Assembly: GCF_000003195.3 (NCBI RefSeq)
Contig: NC_012878.2
Location: 43,819,047-43,883,046, forward strand
Reading direction: 5' to 3'
DNA from: Sorghum bicolor
Lineage: Eukaryota; Streptophyta; Magnoliopsida; Poales; Poaceae
DNA: 64,000 nt
Below are positions 21,879 to 31,786 of the stretch, one piece after another; the first letter of the stretch is position 1, and every line of letters begins with the position of its first letter. The notes beneath the pieces were generated by a model. That model was given only the letters and a program-made list of their open reading frames with translations. It was not told where the DNA came from and made no database searches. Position numbers and translations under genes: made by a program.

Positions 21879-23094
21879 TGTTGATATTTGGTAACGCAAT
21901 AAGGAAATGATCCGCAAGCGCACGGATATCGGTGAGCATTTCACCCGGGAGGTTATCCAGAGTTATCGTATTTATATTTTTACCACTGGGAGAAAGAGTG
22001 CATCTGACTAACCAAATCTATTGCTACTATCCCTTTAGGCACAAAGAATGTCTTTCGATGTGAGTGATAAATAGAGAAGACTGCAACCGTAGTCTCCTTC
22101 TAACCTTGGTAAGGATGATCTACTGTTCTAATGGGGAGGCTAACGGAATCTAGACAACACAAAGGATGTTCGACCCGCACCTATAAACCCTATCCTTCCT
22201 GCTAACGAGATGTGATCTACAAAGGTAGCTCGGAATTGTCACGTTCCTCACTACTACCACGGTCCAGCTAGTCAGGGAATATCTATGAGTACCCCAGCCT
22301 AAACACCACGTTTACGCCAGCAATGATTACTCTAAACTCTACGCAAAGAGATTAAAGTAAACTCATAAACCATAAGAACAATAAAACAAGAACTTACTAG
22401 AATTTAGAAGTCGAATTACTGAAGAATCCTAGGAGCAAGCTTCGGGTTAGGAGAACTTGATCCCGCAGGTACAAGCTTGGAGTAGACACCGACAAGCCGG
22501 GCTTCCTCCAATCTACACCTCCACTCTATCTCTCTCAATCTAGTAGAAACTAGAAGATCTATTTCTACCTTACATTGGTTGCTAAGCCTAAAAAGAAATA
22601 TTAATTAGAGAAGAGGTTTTCCTTCGAGGGCACCCCTCAATCTCTATGATAATTTCTTCATGTCTTCTCCAGGGGCCAGGGGGGTGTCCTTATATAGTCC
22701 TCCCCTTCTATGCGTTTTTGGGTCGATAGGCGAGGTGGTACTATGTTTTCCTTGATCCAATAGGTCGGTGGAACATCCCGAGCGAAGAGAGTCCTGATCT
22801 GGCTCCAGCAGGGGGCGGGCGCCCTGGGCCTGGCCCCGTTTTGCCTCCGCTTCGGTCTCGTGGCTTCTGGAGTCTTCTAGATGGTAGAAAATTGCGCGGT
22901 GCGTTGATATCTCTATGTAATCCCGACATGTGGGCCTTTCTCCCTTATTTCCTAATAACCCCCTGCAGAAATAGACAAACACCAAAACTCGTGGAATTCT
23001 GTCAGATAAAACCCTAAGTCTAGATGTTGATTTCATTTGGATCCTTTTCTTTGTTTATTTGATAATTAAATTTGATACTTAAGGACCGTCAACG
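21879..23094 (-). repeat. NA-1 5' LTR
   Basis: 1216 bp. By eye it differs from the other LTR by about 14 substitutions plus the 21-bp indel, a little over 1 percent. Its last base is G instead of A (GTCAACG). TATA box TATATAAG at 22689-22696 on the minus strand drives the element transcript. Confidence 0.93.
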
Positions 23095-24055
23095 GCGGGC
23101 AGCGAAAGGACCAGAGGTGGGACCGACTTGCCCCTGAACCGCCTCACCATGATCTTCTAGAACTTTCTTCCATCACCTTTTAGGATGCTTCTTAGCTATA
23201 ATTTAAGTTTAGTTTGATCTAAGGGCTCATGTTAATCCCCTAAGGCTATATAACCAGGCCTGCACCCCCTCGAGCCATGTGAGATCCTAGGAGCTGAAGA
23301 GCTAGAAACCTTAATTCATATCTCCACTAGGATCGAGGCTAGAAGTCAAGAAGATTAGTCCTCCTTAGGGTCTAGTATTGTAGTTAGAAGTAGAGAGATA
23401 AAGTGAGAGAAAAGAGTTCTAGAGGAGTTTTGGCCTATCGATGCTTCTCTCTAGTTGTATCTATAGGATCAAGTTCCTCCTGGAGCTTGCTTCTGAGATT
23501 CTCTAGTAATCAACTTCCAATTCATGTAAGTAATTGTTTACATCGTTCTTCAAGTTTGCAACTCTAATTTGAGTGCTTTGATCTTGGTAGTTCCTTGGTT
23601 GAAGTGGTATTTTGTAGTGTAAGCGTGGTGCTTAGACTAAGTTTACTTGCATTTGCCCCCATATTTTCTAGATTCCGTGGTAGTTCACAAAGGTGACTTT
23701 ATAGCTTCGTTGATTCCTCTATAGTCCGCTTCCCATTAGTAGGATTTGGTAGGCTTGTGGTGCTTATATAGAAGAAACTTTGTTTTTATTCTTTATAAGA
23801 CATCGTCCTTGATAGAACGATAGAAGGAAAGCTTATTGAGATTGGAACTAGAGTCCTCAATCTTCTTTATTCTCCTTATTATCTGATCTTAGTTGTGAAG
23901 TTGAGTTAAGCATAGAACTCAAAATAATCATCACCTACTGTTCCTTTGGTTTTGATATTGAAACTGGGTTAATCTTGGTGAAATGCTACAACGGTATAAT
24001 ATCTATGCGCTTATCTATATTTACTTGTGTACATTTAATTTATACCAACAACCCT

Positions 24056-24844
24056 CTATTTCCACATCAGCAACAATATGATAGTAATTGATGTTGCACC
24101 TAACACCTCTAGTTGTGGGCTTAAATATTAAAGCCCATTAGGAACACATGTATATGGCCTTTGAGATTTACTAGTAGCCATGCACGTGCGACACGCACGT
24201 GGCTATCTTTGAAAAAATTCATATACATTAGAGATATTTTTTGCATAGTTTATTTAAAAAATTGAATTTGATGTTAAGCCAAGTAGCCGCAACCATACCG
24301 GAGATAGTAGAAAAGGAATAAAAATATTATTCAACCAGAATTTAAGGAGAACACAACTGTTAAAAAATGTAAATGTTAAACAAAATGCAGTATAAATTGT
24401 CCCATTAGAAAGAAATTGTTATATCCCTCACAAAACATGAAATTGACATATTATATATTCCTAAGCCAGCCTTATGTTCCTAGCACCAATTGTCAAGAAA
24501 CAAAGCAGTGAAAGATTACTGTACAAAATTATTCTTTGAAGGTTATGGTATGATGTGGTGTCTGATTTAAGAGAATGCTAATCTATAATTACATTTAATG
24601 GTATGAAATACCTGGTACTCAAACTCAGCCTTTGAACTTGAACTCTTAGTAACGAAGACCTGCTCAATGATGGGCTCAGTCTTAAGTGCAAATTCACCAA
24701 GTCTGAGTCGCCAGTTGGAACTGGATGCCACTCGAGTACTACGTGTCCTAGTGGTTCATGGACATGCAAGAAGATTATTAATCAGACAAATGAGCTTAAC
24801 TTATAAATCCTACAATCCTCATAGGCTACAAAATTTATTAACAG
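24056..24844. other. Older background sequence between solo LTR and Copia-E
   Basis: AT-rich, no complete element. Contains an imperfect palindrome GCCATGCACGTGCG...CGCACGTGGC (24178-24205) and a possible exon fragment (24614-24740). Confidence 0.4.
24614..24740 (-). pseudogene. Possible captured host exon
   Basis: On the minus strand a stop-free stretch reads RTRSTRVASSSNW, RLRLGEFALKTEP and IIEQVFVTKSSSS, ending KAEFEYQ immediately before GTATTT, a possible splice donor at 24612. An acceptor-like AG precedes it near 24745. The composition looks like a host protein exon rather than a transposon domain. I do not recognise the protein. Short length means chance cannot be excluded. Confidence 0.35.
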
Positions 24845-25246
24845 TGTTGTTGGAGCAAGGCCTGCTCCACGACACCGTGCGTGCCGTCGGACGCAATGAT
24901 GATCACGGCGAGTTAAACCCTAAAGGACACAATGCTCAAGATCATGGGAGAATATGATGATGCAACCAACCGTAGCTTGTGTGGCCCTTTGTTCCTTGTA
25001 TTTATAGACCTGCTTGAGGTTTATAGACTCCAAGCCCCCATGCCATGTCACACAAATATCACAACGACGTTGCACCACGGCGTGTGCTACGCACGCTCCG
25101 GATGACATGACATAACGCTGACGGACACTCTCAGGTACATCATGATCCCGCACGCCTACGATCACGCCTACCCATCCTAGACCATTACAGACTCTTAACT
25201 TGACTAAGACTCTATGATAATTATGCATTAATTAGCTAACAAAACA
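24845..25246 (-). repeat. Copia-E 3' LTR
   Basis: 402 bp, plus strand TGTTGTTGG to AACAAAACA. The minus strand has a purine run CTAGGGGG immediately upstream of the element-sense LTR start (25247-25254). A TATA-like TATAAATAC lies on the minus strand near 24998-25006. The partner LTR is not in the window. Confidence 0.65.
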
Positions 25247-25254
25247 CCCCCTAG

Positions 25255-25851
25255 ACTTGATGCAACTCGACGACTCCTAAAGCACTCTGCTGCTGCACGA
25301 ACTTGACTCTTCCCAGTGCGTTGGTGAAGAGATTGGCTAGATGCTCCTCAGTGCCTACATGATCAACTTCCACCATGCCATCTTCTATACACTACCACAG
25401 AAAATGATACTTTGTATCAATATGTTTGTTGCGATCGTGATGAACGGGATTCTTACTGAGTGCTATCACAGCTTGATTGTCCATAAGTAGCTTTACTGTC
25501 ATCTCCTTAGTCCCCAACATGTGCAATAAGTCGGTTTAGCCACATTCCCTGACATGCTGCTGCCACCGCTGCCACATATTCAGCTTCACACAAAGACAAA
25601 GCAACAATCATTTGCTTCTGTGATGCCCAAGTAACCAGACTACTTCCAAGAAAATAGCCTATACCTAACATGCTTTTTCTGTCTTCGACATCTCCTATGA
25701 AGTCACTATCACTATAAACAAACAAGATTGGTTTTAGTTCAGCACCTTTCAGATATTTGTAGCCATATTTGACGGTACCCTTCAAGTATCTCAGTATATG
25801 CTTGACAGCAGCCCAATGTTCCTTCCTAGGCGCCTCCATGTACCTACTCAT
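25255..25851 (-). pseudogene. Copia-E RNase H (3' end of pol)
   Basis: The minus-strand reading 25507-25851 (114 codons) shows HWAAVKHILRYLKGT, FVYSDSDFIGD (catalytic Asp), SLCEAEYVAAVAAACQG (Glu) and WLNRLIAHVGD, then a stop. Family sequence continues in another frame to about 25255 (the segment that normally reads DNQAVIALSKNP and the end of RNase H). RNase H removes the RNA strand during cDNA synthesis. The rest of pol was separated by the insertion of Angela-C at 25852. Confidence 0.85.
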
Positions 25852-26373
25852 TGTTGGGAATATGCCCTAGAGGTAATTATAGAGATGATGATATTACGAT
25901 TGTATCCATGACATATATTATGAGTTCAGTGAATATCCATTATAGACAAACTTGTATTGATTAACAATTATGTGAATTGTTTTTGAAACTCTTTTACTTG
26001 TATGGTTATTCTAAAGTTATCCCTGATCAGAGTTCGTGTGAGGATACACATGAACATTAGATTAGCACATGTATTAGTTGATGACTTTTTTCACAAGTCA
26101 TAGACATAGAGATGTCAAACTAATAATGTGGCACATGTATAACATGGGGCTGGACTAACCCAACATGAGATGTTCTTATAATCTCTTTATACATCATGTA
26201 CGTTATGTCCTTAGACCTGAGATTATCGTATGTTCTCAAGATGTGAAACGACCTACTTAGGGACTATTAAACGCTACTCCGTTATAGGGTAGTTATAAAG
26301 GTGGTCTTCAGGTTTGTCGGGGAACATGATGTGAGACATAGATGATCAAGATGGGCGAGTAGGAGTACTCGGC

Positions 26374-28308
26374 TGAAAGCCCTAGTTTGGTTTTGGATAA
26401 TTGATGAAACCCTAGTACTAACCTCTATACTAAGTGTGTGTAGACTTAATGAGGTTGGTACATGCCAAGTGATGGAGCAAGTGATGATCATGGTGATGAT
26501 GATGATGACCACAAGGTGATCAAGTGCTCAACTTGGAAAAGAAGAAAAAGAAAAACAAAACCCTTTGGAGATCAAGGTAAAGGTATTGCTTAGGGATTTG
26601 GTTTTGGTGATCAAGACACCATAGAGGGTGTGATCACATTTAGGATAGATAGCCGTACTATAAAGAGGGGAATTCTTTGGCTAAGCGGTTATCAAGTGCC
26701 ACTAGGTGTCATTGTTCATGTGCATGCATTTAGAACCTAGTGAGCTAACTTAACTCCTTTGAAGAAAATGATTGTGAAAATGCTAACACACGTGCACATA
26801 TTGGTTTACACATTGTGGTGTTGGCACACTTTGAGAAGGAGGTGGAGTTTGAAGGGTAGAGAGAGGATGGGTTTACACATCGCAAGCTCGGCGGGATTCG
26901 GTGCTTTTTGAGAAAATGAAGTGCATATTTTCTATTGCGCCGGTGGGAAATTCAGAGAAGTCGCAAGAGTGTTTCTCGCTAAGGAACACTCACCGGACGC
27001 TGAGTCTGAGCGTCCGGTGCAGACAGTGCCTGGCCCAGCTAGGGTAAGGCACCGGACGCAAGGCACCGGACGCAGTTTGGAGCGTCCAGTGGTGTGAGTC
27101 CGGTGACCTGAGCGTCTTGCAGAGCTCTCTGAGTTTATGTCTGGTGAGCACCAGACGCAGCTTGGAGCGTCCGGATGTGTGCGTCTGGTGACCCCACGAA
27201 CTTGTAGACCTCTCTAGGTTTAAGACCGGTGTGCACCGAACGCGTCCGGTGCCAACTTGCTCAGCGTCCGGTGCACTACAGGTGACCGTTAGACTCTGAC
27301 ATGAGAGATTCAAAAAACAACACGTGGCTGATGTTGGAGCACCGGACGCATGGGCTGAGCGTCCGGTGCCCCCTAAAGAGCGTCCGGTGACCCCGAGTTT
27401 TGCCCACTGAAAGAGCCAACGGCTCTATTTCTTTGAGGGGCTTATAAATAGTTGTTGGCCGGCTTGGGGCTCACCCTCTTGGCATTCTAGCATACTTGAC
27501 ATACTTGTGAGCCTAAGCAAACACCTCCCACTCATCTCCTTCATAGATTATTCATCTTTGTGAGATTGGGAGTGATTCCAAGTGCATTTGCTTGAGTGAT
27601 TGCATCTAGTGGCACTTGAGGATCGTTCTAGCTGTGGTTTTCTTGTTACTCTTGGAGGTTGCCGCCACCTAGATGGCTTGGAGCAGCGGAGGAGCATTGG
27701 CACAAGTTGGTGATTGTTCGTGGCCATCTCCCGGTGATTGTGAGACGTTTGTGCCTACCTTGGCGGAGAGCCAAAGGCAACTTTAGTGGATTGCCCGTGT
27801 CATTGAGCTACCTCACTTGTGGGTAGGTTCTTGTGGTGTCCTAGTGAGGATGAGGTTCGTGCTACACCTCTTAGCCACCGAACCACCAAGTGTTGGTCGA
27901 CACAACGGGGACGTAGCGTGCCGGCAAGCACGTGAACCTCGGGAGAAAATTGTGTGTCTCCATTGTGATCGTTCATTGTATTTGTCCCGGTGATTGGACT
28001 TTATTTTATTGATTGGTTCATCCCCTTTACGCGGAGGTATAAAGATCAAACCATCTCTCTTACATTCCCGCAAACTAGAGTAGCTTACTTACTTGTGTAG
28101 AAACTTTAGGTAGCTTTCTAGTGTGAGTAGTGACATAGCTTTGTGTGTTTAGTGATTATATCAACTAGAATTGTTGGAAAGGTGGCTTGCAAACACCCCT
28201 TTAGAGCTAGAGCTTCGCTTTGTTATTTACTAACCTCTTGCTCTAGTGAGTTTGTATAATTTTTAAATAGGCTATTCACCACCCCTCTAGCCATATTAGG
28301 ACCTTTCA
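26374..28308 (+). repeat. SIRE-2 5' LTR
   Basis: 1935 bp, TGAAAGCCCTAG to GGACCTTTCA. Contains a cluster of CACCGGACGC and its complement GCGTCCGGTG between 26990 and 27395, and a TATA-like TTATAAATAG at 27441. Confidence 0.93.
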
Positions 28309-28310
28309 AG

Positions 28311-28323
28311 TGGTATCGGAGCC
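28311..28323 (+). promoter_or_regulatory. SIRE-2 primer-binding site
   Basis: TGGTATCGGAGCC, the initiator Met tRNA complement with one change (A to G), two bases after the LTR. Confidence 0.88.
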
Positions 28324-28367
28324 GTGGTCACTGTTTGTGAAGGCTTAACAACCTCGGTGCTCAAATT

Positions 28368-30449
28368 ATGGCTCAAATAGTGTTCAACCATGTTGGGGGT
28401 AAACCACCATTCTTTAATGGCACAAGTTCCTTTGACTATTGGAAGAGAACAATGAAAATGTACCTTGGATCAATCAATGATAGAGTGTGGGAAGTCACGG
28501 AGAATGATTTTGTGATCCTTGACCCCGCCAACCCAACCGACAATGAGAGAGCCAACAAACAATGCAATACTATGGCTCTCAACACAATTTACAATAGCAT
28601 TGATTCAAAAGTATTTGAACAAGTCAAAGATCTTGAGAAGGCAAGTGAAGTATGGACAAGACTAGAAGAAACATATGAGGGCACTACAACGGTAAAAAGT
28701 GCCAAGTTGTACATGCTCAAGGACAAGCTATCCAACTTCAAGATGAAGGATGATGAGTCAATCCCGGAGATGTTCTATAGGATCCAAGTCATCATCAATG
28801 ATCTCAAGGGCCTTGATGAGAAAGTGAAGGATGAGGACTTCATTCATAAGTTCTTGATGTGCTTGCCCAAGAGGTTCAAGACATTGAGAACAATCATCTT
28901 TAGAGGAGGATTGATAGGTGTATCTCCCAATGAGGTACTTGGAGATGTCATGACCGAAGATCAATACAATGACAATGATGATGATGAGGTCATGAAGAAG
29001 GATGATGATGACAAGAAGAAGAAGAGTGTAGCATTCAAAGCTAGCACGTCATCCAAGAGCAAGAACAAGGGCAAGGCCAAGAAGGAAGAATCAAGTGATG
29101 AGGAGTGCTCCAATGAGGATAGTGATGATGAAGCACTAGCACTCTTCGTCCACAAGTTTGGTAAGATGATGAAGAAGAAGGGCTATCACACAAGAAAGAG
29201 AAGAGATCATTTCAAGAACAAGGAGCATGTGAGGCTATGGTACAAGTGCAAGAGCCCCGATCATATTATGGCAGATTGTCCTTACAACAGTGACAATGAT
29301 GAGCATGACAAGAAAAATAAGAAGGAGAAGAAAGAAAAGAAAGAGAAGAAGATGGTCTTCAAGAAGAAGAAGAAGGGTGGATCCTATGTTGTGACATGGG
29401 ATAGTGATGCTTCTTCGGATGATGATTCTATTGATGATGACAAGGCATCCAAGAAGAAGGCACTTGCAAGCATTGCTATCAACAAGCCATCACTCTTCGA
29501 CACTCCTTCATGCTTCATGGCAAAGGGCCACAAGGTACAATATGATGAGAGTGAAAGTGAAAGTGAACATGAACATGATAGTGATAGTGATGATCAAAAT
29601 GAATTCACTAATGAACAACTCATGGAGATGCTAGAACAAGCCGATTCTCTCATTCAATCTAAAAACAAGAAGTGCAAAGAATTGGCTAAGAAGTTAAAAG
29701 CTCTTGAGCAATCCTTTGATGAGCTTAATGGTAATCATGAGAGGCTAGTGGAAGCCCATGAGAAGCTTGGCAAGGTTCACACCAAGCTTGAGAAAGCTCA
29801 CTCCTTGTTGTTAGAAGAGAACAAGGAAAAAGTTGTTATATCATGTGATGTGGGCACAACATGTGACTTAATTAAAGAATCACCCAACCCATCTATTGTT
29901 ATTGCCACTAATTCTTCTTGTAGGTCTTCATCCACCACCACCAACTCTACCTCTACTTCTAGTGTTAGTGTCACTTGTGATGCTTCACTAAAGGTTGAGA
30001 ATGAGACTCTCAAAAGAGAGGTGGATGAGCTCACTCACGCCCTAGGCAAGGCCTATGGTGGTGAGGCCCGCTTGCTAAAGTGCTTGGGTAGCCAAAGGTT
30101 TTCTCTCAACAAAGAGGGATTAGGCTATACTCCCAAGATGGGCAAGAAAGCCTTTGCAACTCACAAGCCTAGCTTTGTGAAGAGCAATGGTCGGTATTGC
30201 AACAAATACAAGCAAGTTGGGCACCTAGAGCTTAATTGCAATAAAATGAACAAGAACAAGAAAATTGCTAATGCACCTTACATTCCTATTGATTCTTGTT
30301 ATGTGGTTACCAAGGGTGAGAAGGGTGTGCATGCTAAGTTTGTTGGTACACCAATTGTGGGTCCAAAGAAGAAGGCCATTTGGGTACCAAAAAGCTTAGT
30401 CACTAACCTCCAAGGACCCAAACAATTATGGGTACCTAAGAAACATTGA
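28368..30449 (+). CDS. gag: SIRE-2 gag polyprotein, 693 codons, intact frame
   Basis: Starts at the first ATG after the primer site. Residues 1-190 are the copia gag domain (FFNGTSSFDYWKRTMKMYL, EVWTRLEETYEG, LKDKLSNFKM, FIHKFLMCLPKRF). About 200-280 is Lys/Asp-rich. A first zinc knuckle lies near 288-303, but its first Cys is Trp (LWYKCKSPDHIMADC). A second near 609-623 has its second Cys replaced by Tyr (YCNKYKQVGHLELNC). Residues 420-490 form a heptad-rich coiled coil (LMEMLEQADSL, KLGKVHTKLEKAHSLL). Gag assembles the particle and binds RNA through the knuckles. Both knuckles look impaired. The frame is otherwise open to TGA at 30447-30449. Confidence 0.92.
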   Translation: MAQIVFNHVGGKPPFFNGTSSFDYWKRTMKMYLGSINDRVWEVTENDFVILDPANPTDNERANKQCNTMALNTIYNSIDSKVFEQVKDLEKASEVWTRLEETYEGTTTVKSAKLYMLKDKLSNFKMKDDESIPEMFYRIQVIINDLKGLDEKVKDEDFIHKFLMCLPKRFKTLRTIIFRGGLIGVSPNEVLGDVMTEDQYNDNDDDEVMKKDDDDKKKKSVAFKASTSSKSKNKGKAKKEESSDEECSNEDSDDEALALFVHKFGKMMKKKGYHTRKRRDHFKNKEHVRLWYKCKSPDHIMADCPYNSDNDEHDKKNKKEKKEKKEKKMVFKKKKKGGSYVVTWDSDASSDDDSIDDDKASKKKALASIAINKPSLFDTPSCFMAKGHKVQYDESESESEHEHDSDSDDQNEFTNEQLMEMLEQADSLIQSKNKKCKELAKKLKALEQSFDELNGNHERLVEAHEKLGKVHTKLEKAHSLLLEENKEKVVISCDVGTTCDLIKESPNPSIVIATNSSCRSSSTTTNSTSTSSVSVTCDASLKVENETLKREVDELTHALGKAYGGEARLLKCLGSQRFSLNKEGLGYTPKMGKKAFATHKPSFVKSNGRYCNKYKQVGHLELNCNKMNKNKKIANAPYIPIDSCYVVTKGEKGVHAKFVGTPIVGPKKKAIWVPKSLVTNLQGPKQLWVPKKH

Positions 30450-31073
30450 TTTGTTTTGTAGGTAAACTATAAAGCCGGAGGAAGGCATTGGGTGCTTAAT
30501 AGTGGGTGCACACAACACATGACCGGTGATTCAAGAATGTTCAATTCATTCAATCCAAATGATGATCATGGTGTTGATAGTATCACATTTGGTGACAATG
30601 GCAAAGGCAAGGTCAAAGGGCTCGGTAAAATTGCTATATCCAATGACTTGAGCATTTCCAATGTGCTACTAGTAGAGAGCTTGAACTTCAACTTACTATC
30701 CATAGCTCAACTTTGTGATCTTGGTTTCAAATGCATATTTGGAGTTGATGATGTAGAGATCATAAGTGTAGATGGCTCTAACTTGATATTCAACGGCTTT
30801 AGATATGAGAATCTATACTTGGTTGATTTCAATGCTAGTGAAGCTCAATTATCAACATGCTTGCTCACTAAATCTAGCATGGGTTGGTTATGGCATAGAA
30901 GGCTTGGTCATGTTGGAATGAAACAATTGAACAAGCTAGTCAAGCATGATCTTGTTAGAGGCTTGAAAGATGTCACATTTGAGAAAGACAAGCTTTGTAG
31001 TGCATGTCAAGCCGGAAAGCAAGTTGGCAACACTCATCCAAAGAAGAGCATCATGAGTACATGCAAGGCATTT
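30450..31073 (+). pseudogene. SIRE-2 protease and pre-integrase
   Basis: Same frame as gag, but separated from it by TGA (30447-30449) and TAG (30459-30461). Protease active site reads LNSGCTQHMTG; the catalytic Asp codon is AAT (30498-30500), so Asp is replaced by Asn, which should inactivate it. Then come NVLLVESLNFNLLSIAQLC and the pre-integrase zinc region (WHRRLGHVGMKQLNKL, LCSACQAGKQ). It ends at an in-frame TAG, 31074-31076, in the place of a family Glu. Confidence 0.9.
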
Positions 31074-31076
31074 TAG

Positions 31077-31781
31077 TTGTTGCACATGGACTTATTTGGA
31101 CCAACCACATACACAAGCATTGGTGGAAACAAATATGGATTTGTGATAGTGGATGATTTCACAAGATACAATTGGGTATTCTTTCTTAGTGTCAAGAGTG
31201 ATGCTTTTGCAACCTTCAAATCATTTGTCAAGAGAATACACAATGAGTTTGAAACAACCATCAAGAAAGTGAGAAGTGACAATGGAAGTGAATTCAAGAA
31301 CATAAGAGTTGATGAGCTTTGTGATGAATTTGGCATTAGGCATCAATTCTCGGCCAAGTACACTCAACAATCAAATGGTCTTGTTGAGAGGAAGAATAGA
31401 ACCTTGATTGACATGGCAAGATCGATGTTGAGTGAGTACAATGTGAGTTATTCTTTTTGGGCCGAAGCAATCAACACGGCTTTCTACTATAGCAACCGAC
31501 TCTATTGTCACCCAATGATGGAGAAAACACCATATGAGCTCTTGAATGGTAGAAAGCCCAACATTGCATATTTTTGGGTTTTTGGTTGCAAATGCTACGT
31601 ATTGAAGAAAGGCACTAGATTGAGTAAATTTGAAAAGAAATGTGATGAAGGTTTCTTGCTTGGTTACTCTACTACTAGCAAAGCTTATAGAGTGTGGAAT
31701 TTGGCTAGTGGTACTCTTGAGGAGGTGCATGATGTTGAGTTGATGAAACCAATGGCTCTCAAGAGGAAGATGAGAATCTAG
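31077..31781 (+). pseudogene. SIRE-2 integrase core
   Basis: Open frame of 234 codons. Catalytic motifs are HMDLFGP (Asp), VRSDNGSEF (Asp) and LVERKNRTLIDMARSML (Glu), all present, followed by GYSTTSKAYRVWNLASG of the C-terminal region. Broken upstream by the TAG at 31074 and downstream by a frame change near 31740-31790. Confidence 0.9.
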
Positions 31782-31786
31782 ATGAT

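Larger units (their letters stand above)
15175..23094 (-). mobile_element. NA-1: complete non-autonomous Athila-like LTR element
   Basis: 7920 bp with LTRs 15175-16411 and 21879-23094, a perfect target duplication GCGGG (15170-15174 and 23095-23099), an Asp-tRNA-type primer site beside the right LTR and a purine tract beside the left LTR, so it is read on the minus strand. The interior (about 5.5 kb) encodes only a protease-like fragment; reverse transcriptase, RNase H and integrase are absent. It must have been mobilised in trans, presumably by an Athila relative with the same primer site (inference). The nearly identical LTRs indicate recent insertion. Confidence 0.92.
14932..24050. repeat. 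Solo LTR (Athila type) split by NA-1
   Basis: The left part 14932-15174 begins TGTTGACGG. The right part 23100-24050 ends TTTATACCAACA. Flanks are a perfect 5-bp duplication ACCCT (14927-14931 and 24051-24055). Rejoined length is about 1.2 kb with no internal region, so this is a solo LTR left by LTR-LTR recombination. A TATA-like CTATATAACC lies near 23245. The 3' part (ATGCTACAACGGTA...ATGCGCTT) resembles the Athila-A LTR end (GTGCTACAGCGGTA...GTGCGCTT). Confidence 0.85.

Noticed and set aside
23095..23260. Independent element right of NA-1
   Set aside because: The target duplications show it is the continuation of the solo LTR starting at 14932.
29400..29640. Alternative plus-strand ORF rich in Met, Arg and Ile
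   Set aside because: It is the +2 reading of GAT-repeat-rich gag codons in SIRE-2.
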